Assembly: GCF_905475395.1 (NCBI RefSeq)
Contig: NC_058338.1
Coordinates: 37,330,935-37,394,934 of the forward strand
Length of the DNA: 64,000 bases
Origin: Chrysoperla carnea
Lineage: Eukaryota; Arthropoda; Insecta; Neuroptera; Chrysopidae
Reading direction: 5' to 3'
Below, piece after piece: positions 14,036-26,289 of this stretch. The notes under the pieces are model-generated. The model was not told where the DNA came from and did not search any database. It was given only the letters and a program-made list of their open reading frames with translations. Made by a program: the position numbers and the translations under genes. Position 1 is the first letter of the stretch, and the number at the start of each line of letters is the position of its first letter.

Positions 14036-14460
14036 TTTGTACCCTATATATGAAATATATCAGAGTATATTAAGTTTATTTCCAAGTTTGTAACTTTTAG
14101 AAATATGTAAGTTTGAGTTTGTAAATTAGCAACATGGGTCCATTGGGTCTTGTAAACCGCAAGAAGAATAACAAAAGTTTAAATGAAAAATTGTTTCATA
14201 TAAAAAAGTAAAAAACTTTTGTTTGAAACATTTTTTCGCAAATAACTTTGTTTTCTCGCGAGTTTTGTCCAAATTAGGGCAAAAATTTAGTTCCCATTTT
14301 CTCAAAAACTCTAAAAGATGGTTAGTTGAAAATTTTTAGGTAGCTTAATTGATTCTAATTTCATACTAAACTCATCCGATAACTAAAATTTTCAATTCAG
14401 TAGAATTTTACTTTTTTAAAGCAAGTGAGTGCTTTGAATCATTTTTGTGAATCTCTAGAG
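14036..14460 (+). repeat. Family-G copy beside Cyclin D exon 3
   Basis: Degenerate copy beginning TTTTTGTACCCTATATATGA, lacking the CACCTAATTAG-GTCCGTC part but keeping CCATTGGGTCTTGTAAACCG and ACTTTTGTTTGAAACATTTT. It ends about 150 bp from the exon donor. Confidence 0.6.
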
Positions 14461-14607
14461 GGAGGCAGCTGACCCTACCTGCTCCCCCTCCTTGGAGACG
14501 ACCATGCTTAAAAAATTCTTACGCAGAGAAAACGAAAAGTCTGAATATAGAGTAATAGAAAGTGAAAATATGATAAAAATTTAATTGCAATTAATAAAAT
14601 CACTTAC

Positions 14608-14764
14608 CGGTATAACAAATGGCGACTAAAGTATGTGAATGTCTTCGGATAAATGGATTTTCCATACCCCATGACACTCGCTCAATTACATGGTCCACAT
14701 AATCAAATCCAGTTATTGATGTAATATCCCATCGTAATTTTGATAATACCAGCATTTCCCAGCT
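14608..14764 (-). CDS. CycD: Cyclin D exon 3
   Basis: Encodes SWEMLVLSKLRWDITSITG and continues to HTLVAICYT, the stretch joining the first cyclin fold to the C-terminal fold; D cyclins have (M/W)ELLVLSKLKWDL here. The acceptor is GATTACAG|AGC and the donor ACCG|GTAAGTG. It lies 10.4 kb from exon 2 but continues its frame exactly, and too short an ORF hides it from a simple scan. Confidence 0.93.
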
Positions 14765-17700
14765 CTGTAATCAACATATTACATATTTTTATAGAAATTT
14801 TCATCTATAATAATCAATCTATTAAAACTATCACCCCCACTCGCCACCACATTTCTTTTATATATTTTTTTGTGTTCGTCATGTATAGTCAGGCGTGCAT
14901 AATTATAATAATTTTATTATTTAATAAACCAATTGTGGTTTACATTGTAATTAAGTTTAATAAATTAGTGTGGTCAGTTTGAAATAATTGCGTGATCTCA
15001 TCCTTATTCAGAGTGGTTTTTTTTACGCATATGGTTTTGGTTTAAGTATTTTTATCAAAACAATTTGATGGCATGTCAACTTTGTGTTATTTATTGTTGA
15101 CAATACTTACATGAAGATCATCACTCTTGAAAACGGTACTATAATAGGCCTAAGTCAAATAACAACCAGAATCCAAAGTGCGCAGTTTAATACTATCACA
15201 TTGGATTTTCTAAGTAAGAGATATTCTATCTAACGTTTTGACGAGAATCCTTATCTTCGATAAACAACCTGTTTTTCACAACAACATTTAGACTCGGCAA
15301 AATCCGTCATTGTTTAAACTAATTTTTTTTTAACAAATTAATAATAATCGAATCGCTTCGGAAACAATTTTATCATATGCAATTGTGGTCAAAATTAACA
15401 AATAAATGTTCTAAGACATTTTTTTCTAAACCCTCCAGTTTTCGAATAACAAAATTGGTAAATTTTGAAAATATTTTTGAGGGATGAAAATCGAATACCC
15501 GTTTTTTTTCCTTGTTGTAAAACAGATAAGGGAGGGAGGGTCCAATAGAAGAGAGGGGTTCATTTTTCTCTGTGGTACACACCTAAATCGACAGTAGCCT
15601 AAATGGCCGAGCGATCTAAGGCGTTAGTCTTCGACCGTTGGATTACTTAGATTTAAGTTGCGGGTTCGAATCCAGGCAGCGGCAGTGTGAACAATTTATA
15701 ATTAATGGGAGTGCAGAATTGATCACATTGTCGTCGCTTGGATAAGAACGAAGAAACCGATTCCTCCCACATCATAAATGTAATTATAAATATGAATGTA
15801 ATTTAATAAATAAAGATTAACAAATAATGATGTGGGTGGCCTCTGTGATAAGGCGTATATCATAAAAACAGAGGTTAAAAACCATTATTATTATTATTAT
15901 TATTAAATCGACAGTTGTTACGCCACTGAAAGAAAACCATAATCATTTGAAATGCAAAAATTTTTACACCTGTTTCAATTTAAAACTAATACGTTTATCT
16001 TTTCGTATATTTATTACAGTCTGTTTGCAATTTTGCACAATTTTCCAAGTTATTTGCAATTTAATCAAAATACAAATTTTTTTTTTTCAAATAAAAAATA
16101 ATTATTCACAATAAAAATAAATTAACAAACTTATGATCAAAAAACCGCTGATGACCGACTGTCTGTATATTATGTGTCCGTTCTATCAAATAGTTTGCTT
16201 GAGTGCCTTCACTTCCGTCCGTATGTCGCATAGCAATGGATCATCATTCTTTATTAAAACTTCTTTTTATTCAAAGAAAAAGATAACTATTATTTTGTTT
16301 TTATTATTAGGTAAAAGTACGTTTTTCTTTACATTTTTTTGTAGTAGAAATGTTCAGGAACCGTAAATTTTATATAACATATGGTCATAAAAAAAGTATT
16401 ATCCATTCTAATAATTGCGCGAGTAATTTTTTTAAACAAAACATAACTTTAGAAAAAAAAAAGTTTTCCCTCGTATTATCTAACAGTTTTAACGTCTTAA
16501 TATAACATTTGATTTCTGTTTTTCCTTCTTTGAATAGAATCTATTTGCCAATATTTTAGTAATCTATAATATCCGAATCCTTTCAAAATAAAACGTATAG
16601 TACAAGAGACGGTATATAGAAACATAGCTTACTCGGACACTCCCCATTAAATTACCTTTCAAACAAAACCAAAAAAATCAAAATCGGTTCATCCGTTTAG
16701 GCGCTACGATGCCACCACAGACATACAGACACACATAGTTCGCGGGTTAAAGATTTACCTACATAATAATTTTTCTGCTGCGTAAATCTAAACTCGCATT
16801 TAAAACATTTCTAAGAACACTTTCCATTAAATTGCCTTTTTTCTTAAAACCTTTTCCAAACTGAGCCGATTTTGAAGATCATCGCCAATTTTTAGTTTTT
16901 TCGGGTACGGAAATAATTTTCAGGTGAGAAAAATTAATTTTTCGGGTTCAAAATGTTCTGATTCAAGGGAGATTTATACAACAAATATAATCAATTTCAT
17001 TTTACTAGCCTAACATTTTCTAAAACAATTTACAGTACTTTTATGTGTCTCAATTAATTTGATCGTACTACATTGTATAACATAGTCCTAACAAAAGGAA
17101 AAAACAAATCTTGCGGCAATTTATTATTTGTGATAAAAAGCGATTGATATTTGACGCCAGACATTGTGTTATTTTGGGGTCATTGTAATATGTTTGTCAT
17201 ACATAATATTTTTTTATTAATGATGTCAGTTTTCATATAGACAAACATACCACATATTTAGTTAGTCGCGAAATTCTACTCCCTCATCAATTTAATATAG
17301 GTCCATAACCCTGGCTAAATTCATTCCCACAGTTGTAATAACTAATTCTCATTCATATATTATACAATTACTTCAGACTACAGAGCAATTTTTTCTGCAT
17401 TAAATTACAGGAGTTATTTTTTTATTTAAATAGGTTCAGTATCACGTACTCAATGTAATTGCACAAAATTCTTACAAAAATAGGCGGGGGAAGTGTCTCC
17501 ATTTTAAGAAAAATCCGTTTTAGGGTATATCTCCGTAACCGTGCACTTTAGACCAAAAATGGTAATAACCTTTATTGTTTAAAGTAAATGTTTTAGAAAA
17601 TTTGTAGATTTATAAGTTAAGTTATTATCATTTTCTTGTTTAAACAAATATTAGAAGACATATCGGTCAAATAATCAATAAGCAAATCGTCGTAGTTGTA

Positions 17701-20700
17701 TAAGTCATAAACGGTTAGTGATACAAAAAAAGTTAATTTACAAAAACGGTAGGTAATTTAATTATCTTCAATAAAGATAATTACATTTTAGGTCTAAAGT
17801 GCACGGTTATGGAGATATAGCCTAAAACGGTTTTCCTAAAAATGGAGGCACTTCCACCGCCTATTTTTGTAAGGATTTTGTGCATTTACATTCAGTACGT
17901 GATACTGAACCTATTTAAATAATAAAATAACTCCTGTAATTTAGTGCATTATGGATAAGAGTAACTAGCTTCTATATAACCTGTAGTAGAGTTCGTACAA
18001 AACGAAGTGGCACCGAGCAAGAGAGAGTGTAGATACGAGTGCACATACATATACATCATACACTCTCTCTTGCTCGGTGCCACTTCGTTTTGTACGAACT
18101 CTATTATACATATGTACATAATATACATATGTATACACAGATCTTCAGGGTCAAGATCATCTCATCTTAGTCGTATTACATATATTTAAAATAAAATTGC
18201 GTCTACTTAATTAATTAAGTTTCCCCCCGTTCAGGAAGTAAATTATCATAATTTATGTTAATAAGAAAGTATTATAACCTCAAAATGACCTTGGTTATTT
18301 AAAAGTATCTTTAATTTTATGTCTGCAAGATTAATGAATTTCGATTGATAAGAAATAAACTTTCCCATTTATCGATCATAGTTAATACAAAATAACTTGG
18401 CTAAAAAATACGTTTTTGGAGAAAACAAATTGATCGCCCGAAGCTCGAAAATTACTCGTTAAAAAATTTTGTGGTCGTGAGAGCTTTTGATCAGAACGAT
18501 CCTAAGAATACTTTCGTGGAATTTAGTTTCACAGAAAGCCATATTCCTATCTAATCGTGCGGTCTTATCAATCGGGTAGTTAATCATATAATCTTAATCA
18601 GAAAATTCGTAGTGAGAACGCCTGAAAACAAAATGAGACGGAAAAATGAAGGCAAAGGAGATTTCAACACAACCCTATCCCTAAATTAGTAGGTACTCTT
18701 TTAAACCTAATGAATTTTTTGACATTCAACGATTGGAAATTACTTTTCTTGATTTGTCCAATTTCTCACCTCACTTGTATAACCGTAATATGTACTTATT
18801 CACTGAATAACCATAAAATGTCATAATCGATGCGAAGATCAAATTTGGAGAAGAGCATTTAAAAAAAAAAACGATACATAAACCAAGTATTTCCCACGGG
18901 AGCAAAATTTAACGATAAAAGTTATAATGATTACAACTGTTACATCAAAATTTTTTTAATCAAGAAAGTATGTGCGCCAACTACTGTTTACATAAACATT
19001 AATTTGTTAACAAATAAACAAGTACAAATATAATGCTTAAATAATAATAAGTTATAAGTATTATATTTTAAGGGTCGTCAGGTCAATTGATTGCCGCTGC
19101 TGCTAACGTAATTTGATACATGTTTGATGATCTATAATGATGGATCTATTTACCCTTTGTAAACTCCTACACACATTTGTTCACCCTTGATGAACACCAT
19201 CAAGAAAAAATATATACTACTACCAAGCAGTTAAACCACAAAAAAAAGTAGCAATTAATTGTATCCATTTTTTTTCTACTTCTTCAAAGAAAGAAACTAC
19301 CTTGTTGTTTTATATTGGCGCGAGATTTAACAGCCCATGACGAGAAAAAAGAGGACTTATAAATGATAATTATAGACGAAAAAGAGGGATGAATTTGTTG
19401 AAAGTTAAAACATGTTATTTTCGCAAATTAAACGTTTCAAATAATTTCAGTTAAAGAAAAAATTCGGTTTATAAAGTTGTCTGGGATAAATTTTTGGCTA
19501 TTCGCACCGTGCGTGAGTTTTATTGGAGGTGTTTCCATGGTAACGATACACTACTTTAATTATAGAATTGTATGGATTGCATTTATTGACTTTCATTGAA
19601 AATTTAATATTATTGTCTCACAAATTTAAACAAATAATTATGATAAATTACATTTGAAAAATAATATTTGTGCAATTTGATTTCTTACTTTCACAATTTT
19701 TAATGCATTAAGTTTAATTAATTAGTGTTTTTCAATAAATTTAATTTGATATTTCTATAACATTAACAGCCTCTTTTATCGCCAAAATTTTTCACTGGAA
19801 GCGTTGGCATCGATTTTATTATCCCTACCATGACTATGCACACAACGATTTGATATGGATTAAATTGGGAAGACCAGAGAAAAATTTGTACTTTAAATTT
19901 GTATTAAGGCGGTAAAATCTATTTATTTTATAAGAATTTGACAATTCTATTTGATTGTTTTCATTTTTAACAATTACGAAACCCATCTGTCTAGACATTA
20001 ATTAAATATGCAACAATAATTAAAACTGTAATAACATAATATTTTCATTGTTGCTATCTAGTTTATGTTGTAATCAAAGAAATATTTTGGTAAATATTTC
20101 TTCTTCAGTGTCTTCTTATTTTATTTACACGATTCGATACCTTAAAAACCCACCTAGAACGCAAAATCTTACTCTTTTTATATTTTATATAATTTTTTTA
20201 TCAATTTTAAGCAAAAAAGTACGATTTTTATTCTATAGACGCTTAGTTTTCGAAATAAAAATTCATCAAAATTCAAAATAGGATTTTTTAATTTGTCAAG
20301 AATTATCATCTATCAAGAGAGAATTCGCTTAGCTAACGCAACTCCTGTGCTACGATTTTTCTTTTAAATATTTAAACTGGCGCCCAATTTTTAACATCGG
20401 TTAAGATATCGAAAGATTTCATCAAAAGGCTGAAGAGACTTAGGCCAATTCTTATTTGGTCATCAAGAAGAAGAAATGAACTCTCGTTTCTTAATGTACT
20501 ACCTTAAAGTCATTTAGCGAAGCGGGTGGGATTCAACTATTTCATGAAACCCTTAAAATAATTGAACTAAAATTTTGAATAAATAAAACAAAACGGCAAA
20601 ATCTTTAGAGGGTTTATTCGAAAAAAGATTAGAATAAAAAAAATTACTTTTTTTAAAAATATAATGAACGGTTTCAACCCGTTAGCAATATTTTTCTATG

Positions 20701-23700
20701 AAAAGAAAATTACCATATAAATACCCAAAAAAAAGCATTTCTTATAAATACAATCAAAATAAGGAGTAAAATTCTACTATTCTACACCGCCTATTTCCTT
20801 CAAAAGAATAGATTTTGTATACAATCTATTATATAATATGATGCATCTGTACAGAAAAAAAATGCACAGGGTGCATTCAACCCTTAACTATCGGATGTCC
20901 GTTACGTCAAAAAAAAACTAGATATGAATTCCCGTTTTCGTTAACTCGTCTCAAAGGTCCCGTTTTGGAATTGAACAATTGAATTATAATATTCTTATCA
21001 ACAAATGTATACACACACACACCTGGCCATGAAGAAATTAGGTAAGTAACAAAAAAAAATATATGTCCCATATAAAAATAATAATGCTTGAGGCATCATC
21101 CTTAATATAAACTAGAATTATGCCCTTCTTTTAAAATTTGGGACACCCTTATTCATTTATATAAGACTGTAAGCAAATTATTTCACGTGAGAAAATTTTT
21201 CACTAATATAAGATTCACTTTTATAAATCAAAAATTTATTGATTTTATTTTTTTTTATTTTATGGGGTAGCATAAATTTGGAACAAAATAAAAATAAATT
21301 TCAAATTCTTTGGCGAAATGTCACAATAATATTACGGAAGTTATGAAGAATTGAATAACCAAAATATCCAATATTTTGATGTCTCAATATCAAAATCAAA
21401 AATTTGTTAAAGATTAAAATTTTTTTAATAAATAAATACTTTTGTTAATAACATTACTTTTTGAAGTCGACGCGAATGATTCAATTTCGAGAAAATGCAA
21501 AAATATTATTATAATTGTCAATTTACATTTTTTGTCAAAATCTTATTAAAAAAATTGAGCTGTGAAAGTTATCAGAAGTTAAAGATAACAGAGATAATTT
21601 AAAGTACAAAGAAATTTTTATGTTATGTCATAATAAATATCCTGATCAAACCAAACGTAATGTACGCACAAATTAGACTGACTACTAAATCAGAAGTATG
21701 TCTTTTTTAAGCTAATATTACAATTAATTCATACAGTAAAAACTAAAAGTAGTTATAAAATTAAATTCTTTAAATCAAACAAGTATTTGACTTATAATTG
21801 TAAATAAAGTAAGCGCTACATTTATAATGTACCAAATTGCGAAAGGAATATAGTGCCTACCGGATGCCCACGACACCTCTCGTTTTTTTATCAAAACGGC
21901 AAGGCTTCTTCACTGGAAAGAAGAATTGCTATGTTCCCACGTTTCTTCCGTGCTACGTGTGTTAAAAAAGGCATTTTTAATTGCAATTATTTCATGTTAG
22001 GGGTGATAGAGTGTCTTCAAATTTTAACATCGTGTGCATTAAGCTTTTAATTACTTATATTCAAAGTTTTGGAAAAATCTTAAGATTTTGTTAGCGTGAT
22101 TTCCGAAAAAATTGAATCAGTAAATTTTTGTATCGCTTTTCCCTTCGGGATAGAATTTTTCTATACTAAAGATTTAATTCATTTGGTTTTGGTTTACTTC
22201 TTCACAATATTGTTAATTATTTTAGTTTTATTATGTTTATATGATCAAGGACTTTTTATCGATATCAGGGAATTACACAACATTATTTCAATCGCCATCC
22301 TGAATGAGAATAATGCGTAAATACAAAAAAACCCTTTCATCAAACAAGTGTTTGAAAAAACCCATAATGTTCATTGTTTTACGAAATATATTTATATTCC
22401 CATAATTATAATATAATTTATCAAATTTGGAATCATTTATTAAAGATCGATTATCTATATTTTTATATTATTTTAATAATATACCAACCACAAAAATTGT
22501 AGACGAGAGAGGGTTGACAATTTTTATAAAATGCAATTATTATATGATAACACCACCGCTAACCTATAATTATATAATTGAATAATTGTTTTTACATGGT
22601 GGGAAAAAATTACTGAGCACTAACTAAAACAATACCATTTTTATGCAGTTATTGTATAAGTGCATAAAAATGTTATTCAAAGCGCCCTAAATTTCAATGA
22701 CTAAGCTCTTGGGTAAGAGTAATTTTTGAAATTAAATAATTACGTTTATAATAATACAACAAATTTCTTTTAATATCAAATGAAATTTTTTTGTTCACTG
22801 CGGGGGAGTCCTAATGAAATAAGTTTCAATAACCAAATGTGTAAGTTTAAATAACGAAATAAGTTTCAATAACGAAAAGTGTCAATAATGAAAATTATAG
22901 TAAATTAGTTAAGAATATGAAAGATTACGGAGATGAACTATGGAGATTACAGGAAAAAAAGTGTGATATAGAATATTTCTGCCTATCAAATATTTTAGTC
23001 TACGGGGCAGCAAGCACTCTCTTTTTTAAATGATTAATATGTACTTTAAATGAAACTTCGTGAGAACTGCGCTTCCTATCAAACTTCCTCTGTACGATTT
23101 TTTTCGAAATTGCTGCATTTTTAAATCAAAATGATGACGTCATATTTAAGCTATCAGTCTGAAAAACGCAGCAGGAAAATTTTCGGGCACTATGGCCACT
23201 TGATAACATTAATAATTATAAAAAATAACAATATCGAACATGTTTGAATTGTAACACCTCGAATGAAGTTTTTTTTATTTTTCAATTCAAACATTCACTT
23301 TTGCTGAATTATTTAATGATTATTCAAGTTATCAAGTGCCCAACAAATTTCCTGATGAGTTTTTTCAGAACGATAGCTTGCATATGACGTTATCATGCTC
23401 ATTTGAAAACGCAGCACTTTCGAAAAAAAGTCGTAAGGAGAAACTTTGGTAGGCTCGTCAAAAGAAAGCTTACTCACGAAATTTGAAGTATGTATTAATC
23501 ATTTAACAAAAAGGGTGCTGTCCCGCGGACTATTTATACCAATTGGCGAAATATTGGTAGAGTATTGCACGTCCGATAAAAGTTTAAAGAGGGGGTAGCA
23601 AATTGTTTTGCTTCCTATATTTGCCGCCCCAGCTTTTCAAACAACATAAATTTTGACTATTTTGTAATAGTTACTAAAACTAAATCACAGAAAACGGGGT

Positions 23701-25633
23701 AGAACGGAAATATTTCCTGTTTCATAAAATTTACAGACTTGGAATTGTCTATGGAAACGGTCGATTATCAGCTATATTCCTAATATAAGATTATGAAGTT
23801 AAACTGCACGCAAAGTAATTAAAGAAGAGGATGTTTTGACCACCGATTCTAATCAAGGAAATCACAAACTTATATGAACAATACTCATGTGACATATATC
23901 TTAGTTCCATTAACTGCACATAAATAATCTAATAAGATACACCACAAAAAGGGGGTTTTTAAAACAATAAGATAAATATAAATATAAAAAAATAATCCTA
24001 AAAGCAAATACCCTTAATATAATAACAGGATTTAAGGTATTCTGAACATTATTAAGTATCATTGTTTCTTAAGGAAATCACCCAAAATACATTCTTTTAA
24101 AAATATAAATACACTTGATGATATAAGTAACTAATTTGCGGTGAAGAATCTTAGTAAAATACGTGAACTTCTACGGAAATATGTAATCATTATGTTAAAA
24201 TAGCGGATATGTGGCACGCGAGCTATTAAAATTATTTTTTTTTTTAAATTGATAAACTTCTTTTTTTTATAATTGAGACAATTATTGAAATTGAAAAAAT
24301 GGGACTTTGTGGAAGATCGCTACATTTATACCTCGTAATACCATGAAACAACGCCAATTGAATCAAGTTCTTTTAAATTTTTTGAAAATATTGTCGTGGA
24401 AAAAAGTCAACAGTTACAGAAAATACTCCAGAGTTAATTTTTAACACAATTATTTATTAAAAATTACCCCAAATTTGTACAAATTTCAAATTGGTGTATT
24501 TCTAATGTTAGTCCAAGTGGGCCAGAAGTAATAAATTAAAACTGGTTCAAGGTGATTTGACAATAAAGCATATTATAGTCTCAATATAGTATTTTTTATT
24601 TCCATTTCATTGTACCCCCCCCCATCCCTTTTCTTACATTTTCGAAATAAACTTTAGGGATGACACTGCCAATTAAGAGCCATTGGCATTAGCCAAAAAA
24701 TTCGGTGGAATCATTTGTGCTTAAAATAATTGTGTTAGTTTGTACACATCATAATTTTAGAAACATTTGGAGAATATTTTGTTCTGCCATGGTTGAAAAT
24801 TTTGGAAAATATCACATTAAATACTATTTTATAAACAATTTAAGAGTATCGAAAGAAATGACAAAATCAGTTGAAATAAGAAACTCAAATAGTCCCATTC
24901 GGAAGAAAAAAATTTATTATTAACTCTAATATTGATGATCGATAAACCGATAAATGGATGATGATTTTGAAAAAGTACAATAGGAATATTATCATGCCTA
25001 TCTGTCAATTATTTTCAGGTTAATCGATACAATATTAATCATTATTAAATCAATAGCGAAACTTAAACTTAGAACACTCCACTATCAATAAATACTAACT
25101 AATTAAAATACTTAAAAAAAGAAAACTTACTCGAAGCTCTGAAGGTGTGATACTATTGTCAGTATAAGCACATAACAAATCCACTTGTAATGGATGGCAT
25201 TGTCGAATTTTTGAAGCCATTAACAATGTGGTCGCACCAAGTAATTGTAATTGTTGGCGAGATATTCTACACAAACATAAAAATCTATCCATAAAATTAA
25301 CAGCTAATGGGAATACTTGATCCTCGCACATTTGTTCTTCGCACACCTAAGCCCACAAACAAAAATCCCATTCAAATAAAAAATTTATGGGAAAAACAAT
25401 TTTTTCTAAAAACTTACCTCTAACATCCATGTAGTGACCACTTTTCGCATAAACGGTTGAACATCATTTTGTATAACACGAAAATAATTGCAATTTGGCA
25501 TGTAACTTTCTTCCATATCTAACATATTTTTCATAACACGCGAATCTTGAAATATAACCGGATCAATTTTCGCAAAATTACTGTCTGACATACGTTCAAC
25601 ACATAATAAATCCATTTTTTGCACTATATCCAT
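14608..25633 (-). CDS. CycD: Cyclin D, 5' portion (3 exons in window, 3' end outside)
   Basis: G1 cyclin, the regulatory partner of Cdk4/6 that drives Rb phosphorylation in the nucleus. Exons are 25418-25633, 25131-25346 and 14608-14764, joined in phase (72, 72 and 52 codons plus 1 nt). The N-terminus carries LLCVE, a match to the LxCxE Rb-pocket-binding motif typical of D cyclins. The cyclin box follows, with the family signatures MLEVCEEQ, VFPLAVNFMDRFL, LQLLGATTLLMASK, YTDNSITPSEL and WEMLVLSKLRWDI. The start is ambiguous: the ATG at 25633 is followed in frame by one at 25615 in a stronger context (CAAAAAATGG) that gives the usual short MDLLC- start. The second intron is 10.4 kb. The last exon in the window ends in phase 1 with GTAAGTG, so about 100 C-terminal residues should lie on the minus strand beyond position 1. 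Family identity is very secure; the missing exons were not found. Confidence 0.95.
15596..15903 (+). mobile_element. tRNA-derived SINE with target-site duplication
   Basis: The head (about 15596-15680) resembles a tRNA with a long variable arm: an A-box-like TGGCCGAGCG and the B box GGTTCGAATCC. A unique body follows, then an (ATT)n tail. The 12-bp direct repeat TAAATCGACAGT flanks it at 15584-15595 and 15904-15915. It lies in the big Cyclin D intron, opposite to the gene. tRNA Ser/Leu parentage is inferred from the long arm. Confidence 0.85.
16600..16890 (+). repeat. LINE-like untranslated fragment
   Basis: AAATCGGTTCATCCGTTTAG followed by GCGCTACGATGCCACCACAG and ACATACAGACACACA is a recurrent motif near the 3' ends of insect non-LTR elements. 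A second diverged piece (TTCCATTAAATTGCC) follows at 16819. Confidence 0.5.
17397..17951. mobile_element. MITE with about 158-bp terminal inverted repeats
   Basis: Arms 17397-17554 and 17791-17951 are near-perfect reverse complements: ends TGCATTAAATTACAGGAG and CTCCTGTAATTTAGTGCA, inner ends GTGCACTTTAGACC and GGTCTAAAGTGCAC. No coding capacity. It lies in the Cyclin D intron. Confidence 0.85.
17987..18103. repeat. Perfect 45-bp inverted repeat (hairpin)
   Basis: Arms 17987-18031 and 18059-18103 are identical reverse complements over all 45 bp, with a 27-bp loop. They begin TAGAGTTCGTACAAAACGAA. A palindromic TATACATATGTA tract follows at about 18105-18135. No mismatch suggests recent origin or maintenance. 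Confidence 0.92.
18141..22995. other. Cyclin D intron interior, no exon seen
   Basis: Between Cyclin D exons 2 and 3. Besides repeat R (19499-19848), it contains short ORFs only, none with recognisable protein features. 23533-25130 is similar. Confidence 0.5.
19499..19848 (+). repeat. Dispersed repeat R, copy 2
   Basis: Same order of blocks as 3616-3981, with a short extra stretch near 19690. It starts TATTCGCACCGTGCGTGAGT and ends CATGACTATGCACACAACGA. A related partial match (ATGCATGAGTTTTATTTCAG) sits at about 52488-52530. Confidence 0.75.
22996..23532. mobile_element. Long-TIR MITE, full copy (family A)
   Basis: 537 bp with ends TAGTCTACGGGGCAGC and GCTGTCCCGCGGACTA. The inverted arms extend about 220 bp each (ACGATTTTTTTCGAAA, ATGATGACGTCATAT, TCTGAAAAACGCAGCAGG and their complements). 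No ORF. Related copies occur at 6574 and 35507. Confidence 0.85.
25131..25346 (-). CDS. CycD: Cyclin D exon 2
   Basis: Core of the cyclin box (VCEEQMCEDQVFPLA to TDNSITPSELR), 72 codons, phase 0 at both ends. The acceptor is GGCTTAG|GTG and the donor CGA|GTAAGT. The intron to exon 1 is only 71 bp. Confidence 0.95.
25418..25633 (-). CDS. CycD: Cyclin D exon 1
   Basis: Encodes the N-terminus with the LLCVE (LxCxE) motif and the start of the cyclin box, ending at TTWMLE. The donor is GAG|GTAAGT. The exon is exactly 72 codons, phase 0. Confidence 0.95.
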
Positions 25634-26289
25634 AATTGTTTTTATATGGTAAATAATAGATTTTCACACAAAACAACAAACAAACAAAAAAACACTGGAT
25701 TTTATTAACACACTGAAAAATTGTCTCATTCAAAAATTTGTAACTAAAAGTCGTTTAGCACGAATTTCAAAACAAAAATACTTTTGTTAGTCACACCGCT
25801 TGTTCACTCTCGTACGGGTGACAGACGATTGAAGTCCTTTCACAGTTCTCACATGTATCGTAGTAAATCGACAACATACACAAGTCATACACACCGGCTT
25901 CTGACATTCATACTGTGCTCAGTGCTGTAGGGGTAGGTAAAGTTTTTTTTTACTTCTCCTTAACTTTATTTTGTACCCCTACTTTCGCTTTGTATTTTTT
26001 TTTTACAAAGGTATACTAATACACCTTTTGTAAAACTATTATTATTTTTTATAAAATAAAATTTTAATAAAAAGAGATATCGATAAACATAAAAACAATT
26101 TTTGTTTACATTTTATTTATTTACATCCAGAATATGAAATATGGTCAAGTATGAAATATTTCATGCTTTCAATGAGACAGTAAAATTTTAATATAATAAA
26201 ATGGACCATAAGCTGAAATTTGGTCATGGAACCAAAGGAAATGCAAATTTATTGGAGTTACTTTTTTCACTCCCACACACATTTAAACA
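25634..26289 (-). promoter_or_regulatory. Cyclin D 5' leader and probable promoter region
   Basis: Upstream flank of the Cyclin D start. Between about 25790 and 25930 the sequence is less AT-rich and holds several CpGs, unlike the neighbouring DNA, as expected near a promoter or 5' UTR. I could not define a TATA box, an initiator or E2F sites with confidence. No coding exon is visible. Confidence 0.35.

Noticed and set aside
1..14607. Remaining Cyclin D exons
   Set aside because: I looked on the minus strand for the C-terminal cyclin fold and a following stop but saw no convincing match; they are assumed to be outside the window.
15596..15680. tRNA gene
   Set aside because: A and B boxes are present, but the acceptor stem does not pair and a SINE body, tail and target-site duplication follow.
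20048..22320. ORFs at 20048, 21853 and 22096
   Set aside because: Hydrophobic chance products inside the Cyclin D intron without ATG context, signal peptide logic or family features.
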